Both the position numbers and the translations under genes were made by a program. Below, piece by piece: positions 52,014 to 59,716 of a stretch of DNA of 64,000 nucleotides (its first letter is position 1; every line of letters starts with the position of its first letter). The stretch lies in contig VFIW01000034.1 in assembly GCA_006386115.1 (NCBI GenBank), positions 1-64,000 on the forward strand, read 5' to 3'. The stretch is from Globisporangium splendens (lineage: Eukaryota; Oomycota; Peronosporomycetes; Pythiales; Pythiaceae). The notes beneath the pieces were generated by a model, which was not told the origin of the DNA, did no database searches, and was given only the letters and a program-made list of their open reading frames with translations.

Positions 52014-53063
52014 GTGTTGGCACATATAGTCACTGTGCTCGCGCACGTGAGTATCATGGCCACCAACAAAGCTGTCCGCGAGAAGCTCGCGCGACAAAAA
52101 GGGGAAGGCGTCGGCACTCTCGTCGAAACTCTGCGCAAGCGCGAGGAAGACAGAGAGGTCGCGTCGAGCGCAAGACGAACGACGGTCACCGCGGATGCGG
52201 TCGACGTGCCTGCGGAGAGCGACGGCAGGTCTGCTCTCACATCTGATAGCGCTCCTGCTATAAGCAGTGAGCTGCGATTCGGAGATCTCCCTTCCGTGAA
52301 GCCGTTGTTCGCGCGTGCTTTGGAAGAGGAGGAAGTGACTGAGGAATTCCTCGTCGTTGACAATGACGGGAGCTCGCTTGAAGACGAGGGAGCGCTCACT
52401 GAGAAGAGAGGCTCCATCGACGAGTGGGTCGAGTACGCAGAGATGCAAAGCGAGCGACACGCCGCTTATCTCCACGAGCTCGAGCGAGATCCATCCGCTG
52501 ACGTCTCGATGTATCAGACGAAGGAGGAAAATGACGCCGTTGAGGCTGTCAACAATCGTAAGAGGAAGCACGAAGTCCTCATTACAACCGAAGAGGCAGG
52601 AGTGCGAGCCATCGTTCACGATGAGCTCAAATACTCACTGCCCGAAATGCCGCCGCCAGAACTATGGCTGGCTGGCAAGACCGCATCGAATCTGCTCGCG
52701 AGAGCCAGACTTTGTGCGCGGAACTATGACGCTCAATTTAAAAATTGGCGTGAAAAGCGATTGCGGGGTGAAAATGGGGAATTGCGTATTCACCCGATCC
52801 CAGTCGTCCTCTTTGTTGGAGAGACGGAAGAAGAGTACGATGCCGACTTCATGTCGTGCATCAATAAAATTAAGGGAGGTAGCACTCGCACAGTGTCTAC
52901 CGATCCGACAGCGCAACGCAGTCAACGCATGCAATTTGCAGTTGACCGTGTTCGTCTGTTTCGCTCCAAGCAGGGCGGTGGCACGCCCCTGCGAGCGGGT
53001 GGTCGCGCTGGTAACAGGCGACAAATTACTCGCGCGAATGACAGTCCCTCAGTTGCGCCTTAA
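52014..53063 (+). CDS. Opposite-strand accessory ORF of G2 (349 aa)
   Basis: Same length and position as in G1. Differences from G1 include Val/Met near residue 15, Gly/Glu and Lys/Glu in the next 20 residues, Ile/Thr in the acidic run, Arg/Gln after the SADVSMY motif, Asn/Thr and Asn/Asp. No frameshift or stop occurred while pol of G1 decayed. Function unknown. Confidence 0.6.
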   Translation: MLAHIVTVLAHVSIMATNKAVREKLARQKGEGVGTLVETLRKREEDREVASSARRTTVTADAVDVPAESDGRSALTSDSAPAISSELRFGDLPSVKPLFARALEEEEVTEEFLVVDNDGSSLEDEGALTEKRGSIDEWVEYAEMQSERHAAYLHELERDPSADVSMYQTKEENDAVEAVNNRKRKHEVLITTEEAGVRAIVHDELKYSLPEMPPPELWLAGKTASNLLARARLCARNYDAQFKNWREKRLRGENGELRIHPIPVVLFVGETEEEYDADFMSCINKIKGGSTRTVSTDPTAQRSQRMQFAVDRVRLFRSKQGGGTPLRAGGRAGNRRQITRANDSPSVAP

Positions 53064-53286
53064 AGGCGTCAACAAGATCCGGGACGTCTTCGCGAAGACG
53101 CTCAGCAGGCTCCCACGAGCTCTGCGACACATCGTACCCACGCCACTTCACAAGGCGAGGTACGCTCCGCGAGTGAAGACGCTTTAGGAGAGGCACAACG
53201 CGCTCGTGTCTCGATGGGCGGCGTCTGAGCCCCCTGATGAGACCGACGTTCTCCCGGACTGGGATAAAAATCTGCAGTAGCGTCAC
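53026..53286 (-). CDS. G2 chromodomain segment
   Basis: Identical in layout to the G1 segment (LVKWRGYDVSQSSWEPAERL). It lies +1 relative to pol and overlaps its last 185 nt. Without a frameshift it would not be attached to the integrase. Confidence 0.75.
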   Translation of the reverse strand: MTLLQIFIPVRENVGLIRGLRRRPSRHERVVPLLKRLHSRSVPRLVKWRGYDVSQSSWEPAERLREDVPDLVDAFKAQLRDCHSRE

Positions 53287-56200
53287 GGTAGCGCTTAAGC
53301 AAACCCACGTAGAACACGGGGTGCGTTGCCATTCTCGTTGGGAGATCGAGCTTGTAATTCAAGTCTCCAATCTTCTCCACAACAGTGTATGGCCCGATAA
53401 ATCGTGGCAACAACTTACTCCCGCTGGAGAACGTTATGACTGCATCGTTTGGTAGGTTTTTAATGCTTAAAAGCACTTTATCACCCACACAAAACGTTTG
53501 TTTGTTCTTTCTACCCGATTTATCGGCGTAGAGCTTTTGCTTGTCTTGCGCAGCAGCTAGTTGGTCGCGTACGCGACGCAACAATGCTGCGCGCTCATCG
53601 ACAAATTGCCGCGCTGCCGCGACGGCTTTGTCTTGCTTTTTCGTTGCTCTCGCAGCGCGTGCTGCAGAGAGATCTATTTCTGCGCCGGTGTGTGACACCG
53701 CGCGTCCTTCCATTCGTGGCTGACGCTCACACGAGCAGTCGCCTGATTCCGTCTGAGACTGGCTATTTTTAGCACGAGTACCGTAACTCGGTACCGTGGG
53801 TGATCCATCTTTAGGGACACGAGTACCGTAACTCAGTACCGTGCCCGACATGTCAATACTCTGCGTGCTGTCCGGTAAGACCGTGACAGATTCGGAACGC
53901 GATCGCACAGGCGGCGCATCGCGCGCGTCCACGTGAGCGGTCGACGCCACGTCCGGTGACGGAGATCGCGCGCTCGCATCGAGCGCAGCGAGTTGCCCTC
54001 CTACCGCAGAACGTTCGACGCCCTCGAACAGAGTGGCGGGTACGCGCGGGTGCCGCAGCGAGTTAAAATAGAACGGAGTCACGGCCGTAGAGGCGTGCTC
54101 GCTGCTATTTATAGCAAACTCGGCGTACGGCAGCCAGCGGCTCCAGTCGCGGGGATGATCGACAGCGATGCTGCGAAGAATATCCTCGACGACACGGTTC
54201 ACGCGCTCGGTTTGCCCGTCTGTCTCGGGGTGATCGGCAGTGGACAACGCCAGATCTGTGCCGAGCAGGCGAAAGAGTTCGCGCCAAAAGGCAGCGGTAA
54301 AACGCGGGTCCCGGTCTGATACAATAGACTCGGGCAAGCCGTGATAGCGGAACACGTGCTCTAAAAATAGGCACGCCGTCTCTTGCGCAGTGACATGCTT
54401 GCGCACGGGTGCAACATGCACCATTTTGCTCAGTCGATCGACGAACACGACGACGCCTGTGTTGCGCGCCTTGTCTTCCGGGAAACCGAAGACGAAATCC
54501 ATGCTGACCGACTTCCAGCAGTCTTGCGGAATCGGCAGCGGATGCAGCGGCGCTTTGTTCTTGCCCGCAGGCTTCACGCGCTGGCACTGCTCGCATGAGC
54601 GTACATAATTGGCCACCCATTTGTATTGGTGTGGCCACCAAAACACATTAGACACTTGCAAGAAGGTCTTTTCACGTCCGAGATGCCCACTCGCTGGTGC
54701 ATCGTGAAACTCATGCAGGATCGAAAGTTTCAGATCCTGGTCATGCGGTACATACACACGCGGGTAATCAAAGTTGGACAGTCGATGCCACAACAACCCG
54801 TCGTGGTAACTAAACCGAGCAAGCTTTGACTCGAGTTTGGCAGGCAATGACTCTTTGGACGAGCCGTCAAAGTGAGCAATCAACAAGCGACATTCATCGT
54901 CCTTTGGATAAAGCGACTGAATGTTGTCCTTGAGCTTTGTTTGCACTCGACTGATGCTCAGATGCATGAGATCAGGAGTGCGCTCCAAACACAGGGCGTC
55001 AGAGCTGTCGTCAACGCTCGACTCGTAATCTGGACGGCGCGAGAGCGCGTCCGCCAGAACATTTTCCTTTCCCGGCTTGTATTCGACCCGAAAGTTGAAC
55101 TCGGAGAAGAATGCAAGCCATCGCGCCATTCGCTGCGATAAATGGGGGGAATTAATCGCGGTCCGCAAGGACGCGTGATCCGTGTACACAACGAACGGTG
55201 TCGCACCCAAAAGGTGGACCCTGAACTTCAAGAGAGCGTACTTGATCGCAAGCAGCTCCTTGTCGTGCACAGGATAATTCTTTTCAGCTGCCTTAAGCAG
55301 TCTGCTTTGGTATGATACGACGCGCTCATGGCCGTCATCATCCTTCTGCATCAGCGCACAGCCGATTGCAAAATCGCTGGCATCGCACACGACACTGAAG
55401 GCTTTCGTGTGGTCCGGTAACGCCAGGACAGGAGCGCGAACGAGCGACTCCTTCACGTCAATGAATGCATTCATGACATCATTCGTCCAGTCCCACTCGA
55501 CATCCTTTTTCAAGAGATGCGTGAGCGGACGGACTCTTGCCGCATAGTTGTGGCTGTACTTGTGCAAGTAATTTGCCAAGCCAAGCCACTTGCGCAAGTC
55601 CTTGACATTCTTTGGGATCGGCCAGTCGGCGATCGCCTTGATCTTCTCTGGGTCCGCGCGGACGCCAGCTTTGCCAACATAGCAGCCCAGGATCGGTATC
55701 TCTGAGGCGCCAAAGATGCACTTCTTCAGGTTGCAATACAGACTGTTGTCTCGTAAGCACTGCAACACTGAGCGCAAATGTCTCTTGTGCACGTCAACGG
55801 CACTGAGATCTCCTTCGGCACGACTGTGCACGAAGATGTCATCGAAATAGCTCGGTGCATACGCACGATGAGGACGCAGAAGATGCGTTACCAGACGATT
55901 GAACGTCGCTGGTGCATTCTTCAAACCTTGCGGCATAACGAGCCACTCCCACAGCATCCCGCTGGGTGTGCTTACTGCCGTCAAGGGAACGTCACTCTCT
56001 CGCATGAGGATCTGATAGAACCCATCCATCAGATCCAGTGCGGAGAACACTGTCGAGCCGCCCATGGAGTCGATCAAGACATCCTTCCTTGGGATCGGCG
56101 TTTGTGCCGGAATGGTGGCGGCGTTCAGCTTGTTGAAAGCGTGAACAATGCGCCAGCCACCAGTCGCTTTCCGCACACAAAACGTGGGTGAGCTATGTGG

Positions 56201-57271
56201 AGACTTGCTTTCTCTCACATGACCGGCGAGGGCTCGTTTCGCGAAGAACTCGTCGATTGCCTCAACCTGCTCGCGGGGCAGCGGCCATTGTCTGGTCACG
56301 CAATATTTGCTCCCGGGCTCGAGGTCAATCTCGTGCCGTACGCCACGATCAACGGGCAGGGCACTTGGCACTTTGTCGGGAAACACATCTTTGAACTCCC
56401 ACAACAAGTCAAAGTATGGACTGCCTTTCACGGCGTCCCAATCCTGAGCAGCAAACCGTTTCTGTTTGTCTGGCTCCAAAACACTCTCATCCGCAGTGGA
56501 CGAGGTGCATAGTTTGCTACGCGTGAACGCAGTCGGAACGACGATCTCGCGGATCTGATCACGCTCTAGATCCGTAAGAAAGAGCTCATAGCTCATTTCT
56601 TCGAGGGATAGAATCGCCTCAGCGGTACTCGGCAGCTCATGGAGCGCCGCAAATTCAGCGAAGAACACTTCGTCTGATGCGTTTGCTTCCGGACTGCGTG
56701 TCGCGCGTCTGAGCGCCACGTCAACGTGAGCGCGATCTATCGACGGATCCGAGATCCTGTCGAAGGCGCGCAGCGAAGTTGCAGCTGCATTGAGAGATGG
56801 GGCAATCATATGCGAGGCGGCCGTTTCCTCAGCAACAGATGCCAATGCACTGTCTCTCTCGCGAGCTGACAACTTGCGTCGCCCTCGTCGGTTGATGCGA
56901 ACGCGCGACCTCGCGGTTCTGAGCTCCAGTACTGCACCGTCAGGGTGGTACGAGCTGGCTGACGCGTGTACACCTGTACTGTCGCTGTCACTTGCGGGGG
57001 CTGGCTCGGGTGCTCTGGAGCCGCACACTTGCGCACCAGTGTCCACGTCTGGACTTTCTGGCGCTTCCGCACAAACTGGGCTACCTGCCGCAGTTGATCT
57101 CTTTGCTGGGCTCCCTGCCTCAGCGCATCTTCTAGCTGGGCTCCCTGCCACAGCGTGAGTTTTGAGCGGGGCTCGCTGCCGCCGCATGTCTTCCTGCTGG
57201 GCTCCCTGCCACAGCGTGTTCAAAGCTCGCATCCATTGCGTGGAAATTTTCCCGCAACCTTCGCTCTTCAT
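53102..57271 (-). CDS. G2 pol: RT, RNase H, integrase
   Basis: 1389 uninterrupted codons. In order: GSPA-repeat and Ser/Ala-rich spacer (residues 1-300), RT (FSALDLMDGFYQI, SYFDDIFVHS), RNase H (VVCDASDFAIGCALMQ, YTDHASLRTAI), zinc-binding domain (HDAPASGHLGRE, CEQCQRVKPAGK), integrase core (MDFVFGFPED, VSDRDPRFTAAFW, HPETDGQTERVN) and a GPYTVVEKIGDLNYKL module. The last 50 codons are read in the wrong frame relative to the chromodomain. The N-terminal Met lies in the overlap with the protease frame, so pol was probably once continuous with protease. Confidence 0.9.
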   Translation of the reverse strand: MKSEGCGKISTQWMRALNTLWQGAQQEDMRRQRAPLKTHAVAGSPARRCAEAGSPAKRSTAAGSPVCAEAPESPDVDTGAQVCGSRAPEPAPASDSDSTGVHASASSYHPDGAVLELRTARSRVRINRRGRRKLSARERDSALASVAEETAASHMIAPSLNAAATSLRAFDRISDPSIDRAHVDVALRRATRSPEANASDEVFFAEFAALHELPSTAEAILSLEEMSYELFLTDLERDQIREIVVPTAFTRSKLCTSSTADESVLEPDKQKRFAAQDWDAVKGSPYFDLLWEFKDVFPDKVPSALPVDRGVRHEIDLEPGSKYCVTRQWPLPREQVEAIDEFFAKRALAGHVRESKSPHSSPTFCVRKATGGWRIVHAFNKLNAATIPAQTPIPRKDVLIDSMGGSTVFSALDLMDGFYQILMRESDVPLTAVSTPSGMLWEWLVMPQGLKNAPATFNRLVTHLLRPHRAYAPSYFDDIFVHSRAEGDLSAVDVHKRHLRSVLQCLRDNSLYCNLKKCIFGASEIPILGCYVGKAGVRADPEKIKAIADWPIPKNVKDLRKWLGLANYLHKYSHNYAARVRPLTHLLKKDVEWDWTNDVMNAFIDVKESLVRAPVLALPDHTKAFSVVCDASDFAIGCALMQKDDDGHERVVSYQSRLLKAAEKNYPVHDKELLAIKYALLKFRVHLLGATPFVVYTDHASLRTAINSPHLSQRMARWLAFFSEFNFRVEYKPGKENVLADALSRRPDYESSVDDSSDALCLERTPDLMHLSISRVQTKLKDNIQSLYPKDDECRLLIAHFDGSSKESLPAKLESKLARFSYHDGLLWHRLSNFDYPRVYVPHDQDLKLSILHEFHDAPASGHLGREKTFLQVSNVFWWPHQYKWVANYVRSCEQCQRVKPAGKNKAPLHPLPIPQDCWKSVSMDFVFGFPEDKARNTGVVVFVDRLSKMVHVAPVRKHVTAQETACLFLEHVFRYHGLPESIVSDRDPRFTAAFWRELFRLLGTDLALSTADHPETDGQTERVNRVVEDILRSIAVDHPRDWSRWLPYAEFAINSSEHASTAVTPFYFNSLRHPRVPATLFEGVERSAVGGQLAALDASARSPSPDVASTAHVDARDAPPVRSRSESVTVLPDSTQSIDMSGTVLSYGTRVPKDGSPTVPSYGTRAKNSQSQTESGDCSCERQPRMEGRAVSHTGAEIDLSAARAARATKKQDKAVAAARQFVDERAALLRRVRDQLAAAQDKQKLYADKSGRKNKQTFCVGDKVLLSIKNLPNDAVITFSSGSKLLPRFIGPYTVVEKIGDLNYKLDLPTRMATHPVFYVGLLKRYRDATADFYPSPGERRSHQGAQTPPIETRARCASPKASSLAERTSPCEVAWVRCVAELVGAC
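53770..53860 (-). repeat. 45-bp repeats in the G2 integrase linker, two units
   Basis: Two copies of the unit present three times in G1, coding SYGTRVPKDGS-like text between the integrase core and its C-terminal module. Confidence 0.75.
57110..57230 (-). repeat. GGCAGGGAGCCCAGC repeats at the G2 protease-pol junction
   Basis: Three to four imperfect units of about 30 bp containing GTGGCAGGGAGCCCAGC. They code AGSPA-type residues in more than one frame. The G1 copy (about 49455-49575) differs by small indels, so slippage here has changed the protease-pol phasing. Confidence 0.75.
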
Positions 57272-57887
57272 CAGAGGAAGGGGTGGAGCTTCCGATTGTG
57301 CGTGCTCGCCAATCGATCCAAGGCTGATGTTTCGCCAGCCAAGGCATCCCTAGGATGAGGTCGTACTTCGACCCCATCGCTAGTACCACGAACGTTTCTT
57401 TGCAGACAAAGTCGCAAAAACTGAAGGAGAGTTCGACTTGAACCCCTTCAGTGTGTACTGTCGACCCATCGGCCAGACGTACGATCATCTTCTCGCGCTT
57501 GCCACTGTGGACAAGTCGCTCATACGCTTGCAGACTCTGTTCCAGAGCTGCCTTCGAGACGAAGTTCTGTGACGCACCGCAGTCAACAAGAACCGTCATT
57601 TTCTTCTCATAGCCCTTCACATCGGCGCTATATACCAACATCTCACTCGGAGCCTTGTTGTCAAGAGCTCCTGGGACTAAGCTTCCCATCTGCACGACTC
57701 TAGTAGTCGGCGACGCCGAAGCTATAGAGTCTGTCTCAGTAGAGCGTCCCGCTTCTACTGAGACATTCCGTTTCCCTTTCTTGCCACAGCGGATCTGCCA
57801 CCTCGGTGAGCGTGGTTGCCGCGCGGCGTTTGGTAGTCTCTCGCCTGATTTCCAGTGCGAGGAGCAGACTGCCTTGGAGCGGGACAC
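57132..57887 (-). CDS. G2 protease segment
   Basis: Retropepsin-like with VLVDCGASQNFVSKAAL and YDLILGMPWLAKHQPW. It starts in the -1 frame within gag (CGKKGKRNVSVEAGRSTETD) and ends at TAG within the GSPA repeats. The active-site triad is DCGA, unlike the DSGA of family H. Confidence 0.85.
   Translation of the reverse strand: MSRSKAVCSSHWKSGERLPNAARQPRSPRWQIRCGKKGKRNVSVEAGRSTETDSIASASPTTRVVQMGSLVPGALDNKAPSEMLVYSADVKGYEKKMTVLVDCGASQNFVSKAALEQSLQAYERLVHSGKREKMIVRLADGSTVHTEGVQVELSFSFCDFVCKETFVVLAMGSKYDLILGMPWLAKHQPWIDWRARTIGSSTPSSDEERRLRENFHAMDASFEHAVAGSPAGRHAAAASPAQNSRCGREPS
57732..57776 (-). promoter_or_regulatory. G2 -1 ribosomal frameshift signal (gag to protease)
   Basis: Slippery heptamer GGGAAAC at 57776-57770, in phase as G GGA AAC. 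Spacer GGAA. Hairpin arms at 57765-57754 and 57743-57732 pair over 12 bp without mismatch, with a possible GCG/CGC extension after one bulged A. The gag stop codon (57757-57755) sits in the first arm. Confidence 0.85.
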
Positions 57888-58912
57888 TTCGACTGATAGT
57901 GTCCTCGCTTGCCACAGTTAAAGCAGGTCACTTCGGCGCTGCTGAGATCCATTGGTGTCGGACCATGGAAGCGCCGCTCATTCGTGACTGCTCGGTGGCT
58001 GTGATGCGCACCGTTGTGGCGGCCAGCGTTCCAATCAGGTCGGCTGACTCTGAACGATTGCTGCTCAACGAGCGCAATGCGGATCGCATCTTCCATCGTG
58101 GCCGGCAAGCGTCGGTACAACTCCTGACGCGCTGGTCCACTGTTGAGGCCGTTGAGAAACGCAGGCACTTTCACAGACTCAGGCAAAGGGCTGGTCGTGA
58201 TCGCCGCGCACAGGCTTCTCATCTCCTGGATGTATCGTTCCAGTGAGAGCTTCCCTTGTTTCAAGGAGAAGAAACGACCTTGCAACAGCACTTCGTTGTT
58301 CGGAGGCTGATACATGGCGGTGATTCTCGCACGGAAAATATCCCACGTGTCGAATGCACACTCATCGGCGAGCAACGTCGAGAATGCCCATTCCGACGCT
58401 CGACCGCGCAGGTTCGAGATGGCGTAAGACACCATCTGCTCGTTGCTGTCGATGAGCTGAGCCTTGGCGCAACGCTCCACGGCGAGCAGCCAGTGGATGA
58501 GCTTGTCGCCATCCGCACCATCGAATTTCGGAGCGTCGATCTTGACAGCTCTTGGGCGGGGAGTTTGGGACGCGGGTGTCTGAGGCGCAGAAGCCGCACT
58601 CGACAAAGACGTGGCTGCACCAGCAACCACAGATACCACTCGCTCGAGCGCTTCGCGCGACTCAGCAGCTGAGCGCAGCATCTCTGCGGTCAAGCTTGCG
58701 GTGGCTTGCATTTGTGCTTGCGCACTTCGCTCTCCTTCGAGGCGCTGAGCGTTCGAGAAGTTCTCGAACTGCTCGAGTCGAAAGATTTGCTGTTCCGGCG
58801 ACGCCGAGAGCACGTCTAGCGCGACTTGGTCGCCTAGCGCTTGTGCCATTCGGGTCAGCACACTCCGGTGTTCAGCCGAGAGGTGCGGGAACTGCGCAGG
58901 GTCAATTGACAC
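57755..58912 (-). CDS. G2 gag
   Basis: 385 codons, nearly identical to G1 gag, with the zinc knuckle CFNCGKRGHYQSKC. It starts MSIDPAQFPHLSAEHR; G1 has one more residue (MASID). Intact. Confidence 0.9.
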   Translation of the reverse strand: MSIDPAQFPHLSAEHRSVLTRMAQALGDQVALDVLSASPEQQIFRLEQFENFSNAQRLEGERSAQAQMQATASLTAEMLRSAAESREALERVVSVVAGAATSLSSAASAPQTPASQTPRPRAVKIDAPKFDGADGDKLIHWLLAVERCAKAQLIDSNEQMVSYAISNLRGRASEWAFSTLLADECAFDTWDIFRARITAMYQPPNNEVLLQGRFFSLKQGKLSLERYIQEMRSLCAAITTSPLPESVKVPAFLNGLNSGPARQELYRRLPATMEDAIRIALVEQQSFRVSRPDWNAGRHNGAHHSHRAVTNERRFHGPTPMDLSSAEVTCFNCGKRGHYQSKCPAPRQSAPRTGNQARDYQTPRGNHAHRGGRSAVARKGNGMSQ

Positions 58913-58970
58913 GATTATGAATCCTTGAGGAAGCGATTCAGGCAGTCACCTCTGCCGGGTCGTAGATTGA

Positions 58971-58985
58971 CTACAAGTGCTACCA
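58971..58985 (-). other. G2 primer-binding site
   Basis: The minus strand reads TGGTAGCACTTGTAG two bases inside LTR c, one base different from G1. Confidence 0.6.
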
Positions 58986-58987
58986 GT

Positions 58988-59522
58988 TGTAACCGGACAC
59001 TTCCGAGTTACGCAGCACGGTACGTGTGTGAGGAAGCGTATTCAACGCTTCTCTCAAGGACTCCGTTCCGAGAGCGGTTGCCTGCTTCCTGCAGTGCAAC
59101 AATCGGTTACCTATAGGTCTCTATAGAGTAACCGTCGATAACCAAAGGCTTTAGTTGACGGTAAAAATGGAACTGTTTATTTGTTGGAGGTTGCCCTCTG
59201 TAGGACAACCTGGATTATCTTTATGTAACTATGAACAATAGCAATCTCAAGTGTAATTACTCCCAATGGGGCAATGAGTGGCTATGAAAGACTAACGCTA
59301 GTTGTCTTATGTGATTGGATGAAATGCATGTTCAATTATATCAAATCGGAGGCGCCGTCACTCAGACTGGCTGCCGGCTCCACCGTGAAGGTTCGAGCAA
59401 GTACGACGAACCTCATGGTTCGGTCTTAAACTTGTTGCGCGTACTCTATGTACCGCAAGGTTCGGTTTGGTTGTGTGGCACAACACAAGTGCGTAACCAT
59501 GTTACAGTGTAACCCCGTTACA
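58988..59522 (-). repeat. Family G LTR c (535 bp), 5' LTR of G2
   Basis: TGTAAC ... GTTACA ends. The sequence after it (tcctg) does not match the five bases before LTR a (attcg), so the array as a whole has no target-site duplication. Confidence 0.9.
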
Positions 59523-59716
59523 TCCTGCCTGCACCTGTATTTTTATCTGACTAGTTCCATATATTAGTGTTACATATGAATGAGAGCCTGACCTCGGACT
59601 CGAGGTCAGGCACACGTTACACATGCCACGACGCTCCGCACGCTGGGCACGTGCGAAGTCAGGCACATGCCGATCCTACGCGCGTGTCTGGCGTGCGAGG
59701 TCCGGCACACGTGACA
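59523..59716 (-). repeat. Family H LTR, interrupted at its outer end
   Basis: Matches the full H LTR at 43102-43305, lacking its first two bases (TG) and a 10-nt stretch (actgtatata). It abuts LTR c directly. The palindrome gcctgacctcg/cgaggtcaggc is kept at 59586-59611. Confidence 0.8.

Larger units (their letters stand above)
51336..59522 (-). mobile_element. Chromovirus G2 (Ty3/Gypsy LTR retrotransposon), better preserved
   Basis: An 8.2-kb minus-strand element with LTRs b and c. It has an intact gag, the frameshift signal, protease, a 1389-codon pol, the chromodomain and the opposite-strand ORF. The protease-pol junction is out of frame at a run of GSPA repeats, the one visible defect besides the shifted chromodomain. 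Confidence 0.9.

Noticed and set aside
51867..52619. 250-codon minus-strand ORF opposite the accessory ORF of G2
   Set aside because: In G1 the same frame is interrupted into pieces, while the plus-strand 349-codon frame is intact in both copies.
57132..57271. Second programmed frameshift between protease and pol
   Set aside because: G1 and G2 have different indels at the repeats there, and no slippery site plus structure is conserved.
43641..59527. Target-site duplication of the whole G array
   Set aside because: The five bases before LTR a (attcg) and after LTR c (tcctg) differ, and the flanks belong to different parts of family H.
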